Of a DNA stretch of 27,606 nucleotides, positions 6,903 through 13,371 are shown piece after piece. The notes under the pieces were generated by a model, which ran no database searches, was not told the DNA's origin, and worked only from the letters and a program-made list of their open reading frames with translations. Within the stretch, counting starts at the first letter, position 1. Each line of letters starts with the position of its first letter. This DNA is from Bacillota bacterium (lineage in GTDB: Bacteria; Bacillota; Clostridia; Acetivibrionales; JANLFN01). The stretch lies in the NCBI GenBank assembly GCA_023397675.1, contig JAEWTV010000030.1, positions 1 through 27,606 of the forward strand. Reading direction: 5' to 3'. The position numbers and the translations under genes were made by a program.

Positions 6903-7811
6903 TTAACCTGTTTGCTTAAACTTCTCATACCGTATTGAAAGTCTCTCTCTATCTGGCCAAAAACTCTTATTATGTGGAAGAATTATTTTTTGATTCTGTA
7001 ATTCCTGTATACCATGTTTAAGCATTGGCCCGTCTTTTTCTTGCAAAATATCTTCTCGTACATCAATCTTAAAATCCGGTGTTACACCAATGAGGTTTGA
7101 ATCAAAAGCTGCATGGTGTATTTTGCATAAAGATAATCCATTTACAACAATCGGATCCCCAAGTTCTTCAATATCAGAAATTATATGTGCTGCATCAAGC
7201 AAAGCCGTATATTTTAATCTACAAAAAGCACATTGTTCTTTGTACGCCTGTAATACTCTCTCTCGAAAGGATTTTTGATGCAATCTGACTTTAACTGTTG
7301 ATGTAATGTAGTTTCGTATGATATATTCATCGCTTTCAGCTATTGCTGTGGATTTTGTTTTATTCATATAATTCTTAATGGAATTTACATCATCTGCAGC
7401 TACCTTAAATGATAGTGAAGTCGGGTCATCATATATTACGAACACTGGCCAAACTGCAAGGTATTTCCCGGGCACAATACTATGAAAATAAATCAAAGGA
7501 ACCTGTTTTTTCATTGCTTCACGTAAACCCAAGTTATCCCTATGAAAGGGATCTGTTCCCCTGTAACGATATATTAAAAAGTCATCTTTCTTTAATAAGT
7601 CTTCGTAAGGACCATTATAAGTGGTTGTAATAGAAAGGGGGATTTGGTCAAAAATTTTCGGTTTCCATATGCCTTGTGGACCTACTAAAGTAATACGTTG
7701 GCCCTCATATTCAAAACCTTTCTCAAGAAGAGTCCTGGGAAGTACATCTCCATTAATAATAGTTTGCTCATCTAACCATTTAAATGCTGCTAATCTTATT
7801 TTATCTTCCAT
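6903..7811 (-). CDS. HNH endonuclease, putative restriction enzyme
   Basis: A 302-residue protein with a C-terminal HNH_2-type nuclease domain: Cys194/Cys197 (CAFC), AAHI with His209, NGLSLC with Asn224 and Cys229, and His232-His233 followed by FD. This arrangement is that of the COG3440 'predicted restriction endonuclease' group. The N-terminal 150 residues (GDVLPRTLLEKGFEYEGQRI, then VGPQGIWKP) are the variable target-recognition part. The ATG at 7811 has AAGGGGAAGG upstream. No methyltransferase is adjacent, which suits a modification-dependent or single-gene nuclease, but the substrate is not established. A small ORF follows on the same strand. Confidence 0.85.
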   Translation of the reverse strand: MEDKIRLAAFKWLDEQTIINGDVLPRTLLEKGFEYEGQRITLVGPQGIWKPKIFDQIPLSITTTYNGPYEDLLKKDDFLIYRYRGTDPFHRDNLGLREAMKKQVPLIYFHSIVPGKYLAVWPVFVIYDDPTSLSFKVAADDVNSIKNYMNKTKSTAIAESDEYIIRNYITSTVKVRLHQKSFRERVLQAYKEQCAFCRLKYTALLDAAHIISDIEELGDPIVVNGLSLCKIHHAAFDSNLIGVTPDFKIDVREDILQEKDGPMLKHGIQELQNQKIILPHNKSFWPDRERLSIRYEKFKQTG

Positions 7812-8067
7812 AATGCCTTCCCCTTTAATCAGAAGATATTATTTACCTTCGGTTTCATTCTGCATAGCATACAAAATATTCAATCGATAAAAGTTTCGAC
7901 ATTTAGTGTAAAATTCCTCCTTATTATACTCTAGATAGGAATTATATGTAGAAGTTTTTACTTCATTCCATTACACAAATAAACAGGACTCACTAGAACG
8001 ATTGTATTTTATTATTTTTTACCAATTAAAGTGTCTATTAACTAGTGTGAAGACTTCCACACTATAC

Positions 8068-9096
8068 CTATAACCTCATCTCTCCAAACATACCCGACAT
8101 ACTTGCCGCAAGCTTCCATTGCCGCTCCATATAACCTTTTAACTCATTCGTCCCATCCCTATAACCATCATACACCTTCCCCATATCCAAACCACTTTCC
8201 TCTATCGCCTTTGCGGCAGCATACCCGCTTTCCATCCCCGCAGAAATACCCTCACCTATCGGGTTTAAGAATCCTGCTGTTTCACCTGCAAATAGCACTC
8301 TCCCTTTCCCATAATTAATTGGACATCCGGGCATAACACAAGGCATAAGCCATTTTTCAGCCTTTACCTGCTTTTTAATTTGTACACTGTGATGTTTTTC
8401 CATATAGGCAATAAATTCAGAATAATAATATCCAAGTTTACCTGCATCCCTAACAGATACACCGAAAATGAGGTAATCATCCTTTACATTAAACCATGCA
8501 TCATATTCAGATAGGTAGGGCTGTAAATATGCATAAAAATAATGATTATCCAAATTTATTGAGCCTTTATTAAAGGTTTGATAAGTTGTTATATAGTTCT
8601 GAGGTGTTGGGACAAGTTTCCGCTTAACAGTGCCTACTACTCCATCACATACAATTACGAATTTTGCTTCTTCGGAGTATAAAGATGTGCCTTTCAGCCT
8701 TACTGTAACAGAGTTCTCTTGTTCTTCACATACTATGGCAGCTGTTTCATCACGCAATTCAGCGCTGGCCTGGGCAGCTTTGGTAGCCAGCCAATAATCA
8801 AAGGAACTGCGCCATATATTCCATCCTTCCTGTTCAAAGCGAAACTCCTGGCCCTTGTCATCGGTAATAACCATACCTCTGTTTTCCATAGGCATACATT
8901 TGGTATGCTCCGGTACATCCTCGCCAAAGTATCTCTTCACCAAATCAATTGACTTCTTTATAAGTATACCTGAGCATGACTTGTTTCTTGGCAACTTAAA
9001 CTTTTCAACCAATAGCACTTTATAACCGCTACAGGCTAGTTGCCGTGCTGCGGTACAGCCTGCGGGTCCTGCACCAATGATTATTACATCGTACAT
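8068..9096 (-). CDS. FAD-dependent oxidoreductase, geranylgeranyl-reductase family
   Basis: A 342-residue flavoprotein. It opens with the dinucleotide-binding motif MYDVIIIGAGPAGCTAARQL and ends the FAD fold with GRVLFAGETAGFLNPIGEG, both diagnostic of the GGR / p-hydroxybenzoate-hydroxylase-like group. RNKSCSGILIKKS carries the Cys/Ser region typical of geranylgeranyl reductases. It probably reduces or oxidises an isoprenoid or similar lipid. The frame is open upstream to 9159, but TTGGAGGAAAA fixes the ATG at 9096. The promoter at 9131-9159 is part of a duplicated segment. No terpenoid genes are adjacent. Confidence 0.85.
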   Translation of the reverse strand: MYDVIIIGAGPAGCTAARQLACSGYKVLLVEKFKLPRNKSCSGILIKKSIDLVKRYFGEDVPEHTKCMPMENRGMVITDDKGQEFRFEQEGWNIWRSSFDYWLATKAAQASAELRDETAAIVCEEQENSVTVRLKGTSLYSEEAKFVIVCDGVVGTVKRKLVPTPQNYITTYQTFNKGSINLDNHYFYAYLQPYLSEYDAWFNVKDDYLIFGVSVRDAGKLGYYYSEFIAYMEKHHSVQIKKQVKAEKWLMPCVMPGCPINYGKGRVLFAGETAGFLNPIGEGISAGMESGYAAAKAIEESGLDMGKVYDGYRDGTNELKGYMERQWKLAASMSGMFGEMRL

Positions 9097-9130
9097 GCCT
9101 TTTCCTCCAATGGGAGATGATTTAAAAATT

Positions 9131-9159
9131 ACTATACTAAACTCTTCCAAAATAAGCAA
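9131..9159 (-). promoter_or_regulatory. promoter of the flavoprotein gene (copy 1 of a duplicated promoter)
   Basis: TTGCTT (9159-9154), 17 bases, TATAGT (9136-9131). The surrounding 39 bases (9125-9163) are identical to 9861-9899, where the same promoter serves the 61-residue membrane protein. Confidence 0.7.
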
Positions 9160-9196
9160 CAGATCAATTGTGGTTTAGAATGAGGTAGTTCGATAT

Positions 9197-9224
9197 AAAA
9201 AAAGAAAACCACCTTATGGTGATT
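9197..9224 (-). terminator. intrinsic terminator of the HicB-like gene
   Basis: On the minus strand AATCACC pairs with GGTGGTT around ATAA (9207-9224) and is followed by TTTCTTTTTTT. It ends the two-gene unit 9832-9236 just before the flavoprotein promoter. Confidence 0.8.
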
Positions 9225-9235
9225 CCTTCTGCATA

Positions 9236-9607
9236 TTAAGCATATTCAATTTTTGTATTTTCCTTCTTATCCTTACTAACCTTTTCCCTTATAGCTTCCT
9301 CTACAAACTGGTTTAATGATATTCCTTCAACTAGAGCCTCTCTTACCGCCATTCGGTGCAGCTCAGGTTCAACCCTAACATTAAATGTACCCTTGAATGC
9401 CTTTTCAGGTTCTTTTCCATTCAGCTTGCACAACTCAATATAATCGTCTACTGCCTCATGGAATGCCGTCTCAAGTTCATCAACATTACTGCCTTCAAAG
9501 GTAATAGAGTCATTAATAAATTCTATTTTGCCGAAGAAAATTCTATCTTCTGTACTATAATTAATCGAACCTATAAAATCCCTATAATTCATTATATTCT
9601 TAGTCAT
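9236..9607 (-). CDS. HicB-like protein (orphan antitoxin-type)
   Basis: 123 residues. The N-terminal part (FIGSINYSTEDRIFFGKIEF, then DELETAFHEAVDDYIELC) is a HicB_lk partial RNase H fold. The C-terminal part (FNVRVEPELHRMAVREALVEG, then SLNQFVEEAIREKV) is a ribbon-helix-helix DNA-binding domain. In HicAB systems this is the antitoxin and autorepressor. No HicA toxin gene is adjacent; the partner is a 61-residue membrane peptide. AGGAG lies 11 bases before the ATG at 9607, a little far; an upstream ATG at 9628 has no site. Its 3' end is present a second time at 9968-9993. Confidence 0.8.
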   Translation of the reverse strand: MTKNIMNYRDFIGSINYSTEDRIFFGKIEFINDSITFEGSNVDELETAFHEAVDDYIELCKLNGKEPEKAFKGTFNVRVEPELHRMAVREALVEGISLNQFVEEAIREKVSKDKKENTKIEYA

Positions 9608-9646
9608 TACTAAATCAACTCCTGACATTGTAAAGCCTTATAACAT

Positions 9647-9832
9647 CTATCTTTTATAATGTTTTTTATTCTTCTTTTTACTCTTTTTCTTTCTCCCATA
9701 CTTTTTCTTCTCATAAAAGTAAGCCAAAAAACAAATAAGCACAAAGCCAACTGCAAGCCCAATTATCATGCCTATGGGACTCATGCCAGATGTAAACTTA
9801 TCAATTTTTTCATAATCATATGCATACTCCAT
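9647..9832 (-). CDS. small single-span membrane protein with Lys-rich tail
   Basis: 61 residues: an acidic N-terminus (MEYAYDYEKIDKF), one transmembrane helix (about residues 19-41) and a strongly basic C-terminus (YGRKKKSKKKNKKHYKR). GAGGT precedes the ATG at 9832. It is first in a two-gene transcript with the HicB-like protein 40 bases downstream and starts from promoter copy 2. Whether it is a membrane toxin held by the HicB-like regulator or simply a small housekeeping membrane protein cannot be told. Confidence 0.65.
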   Translation of the reverse strand: MEYAYDYEKIDKFTSGMSPIGMIIGLAVGFVLICFLAYFYEKKKYGRKKKSKKKNKKHYKR

Positions 9833-9860
9833 AAAACCTCATTTAAACATTACTTATACT

Positions 9861-9993
9861 AAAATTACTATACTAAACTCTTCCAAAATAAGCAACAGAA
9901 CAACCACAGTAGTGGATTAAAAAAAAGAAACCACCATATGAGTGATTTCCTTTGTTTAAATTTCTTATTAAGCATATTCAATTTTCGTATTTT
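9861..9993. repeat. duplicated segment, copy 2, with vestigial hicB tail
   Basis: The identical promoter block (9861-9899), a terminator hairpin on the minus strand (AAATCAC/GTGGTTT with eight T, 9919-9948) and, at 9968-9993, the last eight codons and stop of the HicB-like gene (ENTKIEYA). The gene body belonging to this tail is gone, so this is the scar of a tandem duplication. Confidence 0.8.
9867..9895 (-). promoter_or_regulatory. promoter of the membrane peptide-hicB unit (copy 2)
   Basis: TTGCTT (9895-9890), 17 bases, TATAGT (9872-9867), identical to copy 1. It lies 35 bases before the ATG of the 61-residue protein. Confidence 0.7.
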
Positions 9994-10084
9994 CAATATA
10001 AAATGCCGTTAATCACGGTATCAGGTTTTTTCAGTTGTATGGAAATTGCTTATACCTCTGAATTATCAATGCTCAAATTCTGTC

Positions 10085-10558
10085 TTAATCGCAAGACTTA
10101 TTGATAAAATCCATGTGATATAGTTTTTCCCAATGGTTTATATTTAAAATTCCCTTTGTGAGATGAATTGCTAAAAAAACGCAATTTTCATCCTTTTCAT
10201 TATTTGCCATATCGTACCAATCGGAAAAAGCTTTGCGAAGCTTGTTTCTTATTTCTGCATTTTGGGGGTCAAGCACCCAACCAAGATTTTCGCCTACTCC
10301 ACTAGCAGTAAACATCTCAGGGCAAGCCGCAATCGAAACTTCCGAGTTTTGTGCAATTTGCCGCATTTTATTTGATTTTCCATATGTGACAACATAAAAC
10401 GTGCTATCTTCATAATAAGCATCCACAACGCGGACATTAGGACAAGGTTTTCCGTCGGCACCCGGCTCAAGTGCAATTGTCGCGAGCGAGATATTGTTAT
10501 CTTTGCCGTTACCGAATTTCTCCTCAATTAATTTTAATCCTTCATCATACATACTCAT
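10085..10558 (-). CDS. pyridoxamine 5'-phosphate oxidase-like FMN-binding protein
   Basis: A 157-residue split-barrel flavin-binding protein. PNVRVVDAYYEDSTFYVVTY, then GKSNKMRQIAQNSEVSIAAC, is the typical PPOX fold core that binds FMN or a related cofactor at a dimer interface. True PdxH is longer and has other signatures, so this is a general oxidoreductase of the family. AGGAGG lies at good distance before the ATG at 10558. It follows the AraC/GyrI-like gene by 25 bases and is probably its co-transcribed target. Confidence 0.85.
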   Translation of the reverse strand: MSMYDEGLKLIEEKFGNGKDNNISLATIALEPGADGKPCPNVRVVDAYYEDSTFYVVTYGKSNKMRQIAQNSEVSIAACPEMFTASGVGENLGWVLDPQNAEIRNKLRKAFSDWYDMANNEKDENCVFLAIHLTKGILNINHWEKLYHMDFINKSCD

Positions 10559-10583
10559 TTGTTTTTCCTCCTAATTAATTTTA

Positions 10584-11492
10584 TCATTTTTCCCGTTTTT
10601 TAAAAGGAATCCACAACTCTACATAAGCGATGTCGGACATGCTTTGATAATACATCTCGGGGAAAAATCCATCGGCAATTAAATCGTGCTTTTTCAGCCA
10701 AAATCGGGTGTATTTCATCGCTTTACCTATACAAATCATCATCTGGTCGTGATTCTCTGCCTCAAAGCCACAGACTACATATTCACGTACAGGCAGTTGC
10801 CAATTTGCAAAGTTGTGGCTTTCCCTGTCTTTTTCGACTTCAGCACCGATAAAATAACTCGAATAACCGTCGGGTGCATCGCCGTGATAAGAAACACCAA
10901 TCAAACGTCCTTTAGGAATATGTGGAATACTCGGAAGTTCCCTGAAAAATCTGTTCCAAATCTCACCAACTGTGTCGACACCGGTTCTTTCGCCGAACAT
11001 TTTACCATATTTAAATGGATAATATCCTGTCACGCCAAGAAAAATAATTGGTTCTTCAAGAAATTTGCAGTTTATTTCCAGAACCAATCCGTCACTAATA
11101 AGCGGCACTCCTTCATCTATTACGATGTAGCCAAGCAGTAAGTCAGGTTTGTCAAAATTCTGTAAGCTAACAGGATTATCTCGGTACTGCGATGGAGTAA
11201 TGCCATAGGTTTCCTTAAAGGCTCGCGTAAAAGTTTCGTGACTGCCAAACCCGTATTCCATTGCAATGTCGATAATATGGTTTTTCTTATCACGCAGTGA
11301 AGCGACAGCTCTTGCCAATCGACGCAATTTAATATAATCTCGAACCGATGTTTTTACCAGTCGTGTGAATAATCGTTGATAATAAAACAGTGAAAGTGCA
11401 GCAATTTCTGCCAGTTCTTCGATTTGCATTTCCTCGCCGATATGCTGCTCGATGTGGTTCAGCGTTTTCTGTATGGCTTCCCATGCGTGCAT
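10584..11492 (-). CDS. AraC-family regulator with GyrI-like effector domain
   Basis: A 302-residue transcription factor. Residues about 8-105 are the AraC double helix-turn-helix (IEELAEIAALSLFYYQRLF, then IDIAMEYGFGSHETFTRAFK, then YGITPSQYR). Residues about 130-300 are a GyrI-like (SOUL/Rob-type) small-molecule binding domain ending ELWIPFKK. This domain order is that of the SoxS/Rob-BmrR-like multidrug or stress sensors. The frame is open to 11573, but GAGAGGAAAA places the start at the ATG at 11492. It leads a two-gene unit with the PPOX-like flavin protein, suggesting control of a flavin-dependent detoxification step. Confidence 0.88.
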   Translation of the reverse strand: MHAWEAIQKTLNHIEQHIGEEMQIEELAEIAALSLFYYQRLFTRLVKTSVRDYIKLRRLARAVASLRDKKNHIIDIAMEYGFGSHETFTRAFKETYGITPSQYRDNPVSLQNFDKPDLLLGYIVIDEGVPLISDGLVLEINCKFLEEPIIFLGVTGYYPFKYGKMFGERTGVDTVGEIWNRFFRELPSIPHIPKGRLIGVSYHGDAPDGYSSYFIGAEVEKDRESHNFANWQLPVREYVVCGFEAENHDQMMICIGKAMKYTRFWLKKHDLIADGFFPEMYYQSMSDIAYVELWIPFKKREK

Positions 11493-11827
11493 ATAATTTT
11501 CCTCTCTATAAAAAAGTATACCATGGACGAGAAGCAAATACTTGACCGTGTCTGCTCTTTGTGACAAACGCATGTTACTTTGCCCTCAATTATACATAAT
11601 AGCCAAACCCAATAAAAGCCCCATTTGAAAACTTTCCGCGAATCCGCTACGGGCAAGCGGCAAGCCTGACCGTAGTGATTACTTATTGTACCAAATAACA
11701 CAAGCATACTTTTTGATGTCATATGGTGAAGTATTTTAAAATAAAGTTTCTACTGCCAATTACCCTTTAATGTAAAGCTGATTATCAATTGGATTTTTAT
11801 TTATTTACGATGAACCAAAAATCAAAA
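11493..11827. other. intergenic region with a GC-rich hairpin
   Basis: No convincing gene. A minus-strand frame of 87 codons overlaps the AraC start but has no ribosome binding site. Within it, 11647-11652 (CTACGG) pairs with 11670-11675 (CCGTAG) around a doubled GGCAAGC word. This short GC-rich patch (minus-strand reading ACRLPVADSRKV) resembles a recurrent intergenic segment in clostridia; this is an impression from memory. Confidence 0.35.
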
Positions 11828-11861
11828 AATGCCTGATTCACGAATCTGCGAACCAAGCATT
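11828..11861 (-). terminator. strong minus-strand terminator next to a tRNA-Thr fragment
   Basis: AATGCCTGATTC (11828-11839) pairs over 12 positions, two of them G-U in the RNA, with GAACCAAGCATT (11850-11861). On the minus strand it is followed by TTTTTTGATTTTT. It sits nine bases downstream of the tRNA-Thr 3' fragment at 11870, in the position a tRNA terminator would occupy. Confidence 0.75.
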
Positions 11862-11869
11862 CTCTAGTA

Positions 11870-11899
11870 TTTCTTTGGAACTCCCAATCGGAATCGGAC
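11870..11899 (-). repeat. partial tRNA-Thr 3' end (candidate attachment-site copy)
   Basis: 30 bases matching 17257-17286 at 28 positions, including seven bases beyond the tRNA 3' end and the whole T-arm 3' half. Same orientation as the intact tRNA-Thr gene 5.4 kb to the right. With that gene it frames the accessory region. The rest of the tRNA is absent. Confidence 0.8.
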
Positions 11900-12089
11900 T
11901 ATGACCACAAATTGTAATTGGCTATTTTTTAAGATATGTATTAGTACTCATTTTGAACAACTTTTATGGATTGAACAGTTTAGTTTATGTAATGCAAACA
12001 GCTGGTTTATATGCTGTATGATCTCAGTGTGAAGTAAGCAACCCACTCCTAAAAGCAGGCTACTAACTGCCTATCTTAAAGTGAAATCA

Positions 12090-12713
12090 TCATAACTTTT
12101 GAGGCTTAATTTTATTCATACTGCTAGTAAATGATTTCCCTATAGGCATTCTGCTAATAATGAGGAACAAACTAACTGCAATTCCCCACGCAAAAGCCAC
12201 AGAATGAATTGTTGCTGTAAACCACCCATAGAAAATACTTAATATTGCATAAAGCATTAAGCATATTACTGATATTCTATTAGCACTCAATTCTATATTT
12301 ACAGGGTTACGTAAATATAAAACAACAATAAATGCAATTAACGAATAAATCCCTGCACTTGCGCCATTATTAGATGAATAATTTGCAAAACCTGCAAGAA
12401 TAATGTTTGCCATAAGGTGACCGAAATAAAATACGAATAAGAACCAGTAACTTTTTACTTTCTTTTCTAAAATATTCCCCACTGCATATAGGGCAATGCA
12501 ATTTGCGATAAGGTGAAGAAGATTGTCATGTAAAAATACACCTGTAAAAAAACGATACCATTCCTCTGCTTTCATATGGCTAAAACTCTTCCCCGCTCCA
12601 AATTCAGCAAAGGTCGCATTAAGAACAGTATAATCCAAAAAATAAATTATTAGTATAAAAAAAAGCATACAGAAAGTAATAGGACTTTCTTTAAACTTCA
12701 TATAGCATTTCAT
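12090..12713 (-). CDS. rhomboid-family membrane protein, probably without catalytic His
   Basis: A 207-residue polytopic protein with about six membrane helices. Rhomboid signatures are EWYRFFTGVFLHDNLLHLIAN (the WR and HxxxN elements) and NGASAGIYSL, where the catalytic Ser sits in GAS. In the last helix the expected AHxGG reads AFAWG (ATIHSVAFAWGIAV), so the usual catalytic His is Phe; a His five residues earlier is out of register. It is therefore a possible pseudoprotease. The ATG at 12713 lies at TGAAATGCTATATG; a second ATG four codons on is possible. It lies between two tRNA-Thr fragments, with no same-strand neighbour within 600 bases. Confidence 0.75.
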   Translation of the reverse strand: MKCYMKFKESPITFCMLFFILIIYFLDYTVLNATFAEFGAGKSFSHMKAEEWYRFFTGVFLHDNLLHLIANCIALYAVGNILEKKVKSYWFLFVFYFGHLMANIILAGFANYSSNNGASAGIYSLIAFIVVLYLRNPVNIELSANRISVICLMLYAILSIFYGWFTATIHSVAFAWGIAVSLFLIISRMPIGKSFTSSMNKIKPQKL

Positions 12714-13130
12714 TTGACCACCCCAATATTAGTCCGTATCTACCCCATAAGCGATATATTCCACGTCGCCTATAAGGCACATTAATAAGTACAACAACTA
12801 AATTGTATTATTTTACACTATTACTGTCAATTGGAATTAAGGATTATGAATTGTATGCACTTTCTTATTGAAGTGCCTTGCATACCTCATTTTCCAGGCC
12901 ACATGCTCTGCCGGCAGAGCGCCATAGTGGGGTGAGGTCACCAGTTACATTCAAGTTAAAAGGCGGCAAAAAGAAATAGACCGATAATCTCATCCTTACC
13001 ATGGTATAGTTTCAAAGCGCAATATGCCCTGAAAAGGCCCTGAAAATCAAGGGTTTTAGCATTTTCTTTTTTGAGTTAGTGTAGCAATTTGTGGCAAATA
13101 TTAATTTTACCGTCATAGAGTATACCTGCT
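12714..13130. other. non-coding stretch with tRNA-Thr relics and possible recombination arms
   Basis: No gene. It holds a perfect 16-bp palindrome GCTCTGCCGGCAGAGC (12905-12920) that runs into a weak plus-strand tRNA-Thr-like stretch (12911-12942, GGCAGAGCGC then GGTGAGGTCA). A clear minus-strand fragment lies at 12979-13004. A GCCCTGAAAA word is repeated at 13025 and 13036. The GTAGCAATTTGTGGCAAA motif near 13081 resembles arm-type integrase sites of tRNA-targeting elements. The last is inference. Confidence 0.4.
12979..13004 (-). repeat. partial tRNA-Thr, anticodon arm fragment
   Basis: 26 bases matching 17284-17309 at 24 positions, covering the variable region and anticodon arm with the same GGT anticodon, same orientation as the intact gene. 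Flanking tRNA parts are not recognisable. Confidence 0.7.
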
Positions 13131-13165
13131 AAGCCCGCCGAGGTTTTATCGGCGGGCTTTTATAT
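13131..13165 (+). terminator. strong intrinsic terminator without an intact upstream gene
   Basis: AAGCCCGCCGA (13131-13141) and TCGGCGGGCTT (13149-13159) form a perfect 11-bp stem followed by TTATAT. It has no plus-strand gene to its left; it may close a lost gene such as an integrase. Confidence 0.8.
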
Positions 13166-13315
13166 CTTATTTAGCAATTATCATAATAAAGAAATTAACA
13201 TTAGTTAAGATACAGACTTTGGACAGTTCACTATTTTATACCAGTACGAATCAAACTTATATCAACAATACCATGTTTATCCATACTTGGGAGGCGTGGA
13301 TTTGTTGCGGTTACC

Positions 13316-13364
13316 TAAAAATAGGGCATATTAAAAGGCTAATTTACCTCATAATATGCCCTAT
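13316..13364 (-). terminator. terminator of the HEPN-zinc ribbon gene
   Basis: A perfect 13-bp inverted repeat, ATAGGGCATATTA (13321-13333) with TAATATGCCCTAT (13352-13364), followed on the minus strand by five T. It starts eight bases after the stop codon. Confidence 0.85.
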
Positions 13365-13371
13365 GCCATTT

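Larger units (their letters stand above)
9125..9261. repeat. duplicated promoter-terminator-hicB-tail segment, copy 1
   Basis: Three blocks recur in the same order at 9861-9993: a 39-base promoter block (9125-9163, identical), a hairpin terminator (9197-9224) and the last codons of the HicB-like gene (9236-9261). The offset is 736 bases at the promoter and 732 at the tail. Confidence 0.85.

Noticed and set aside
7855..7902. 15-codon leader ORF (MSKLLSIEYFVCYAE) upstream of the HNH gene
   Set aside because: AAGGAGG is present but 13 bases away, and the nearby TATAAT would start transcription inside it. Too short to support.
11459..11722. 87-codon minus-strand ORF
   Set aside because: It overlaps the AraC gene start in another frame and has no ribosome binding site; the patch is better seen as a DNA or RNA element.
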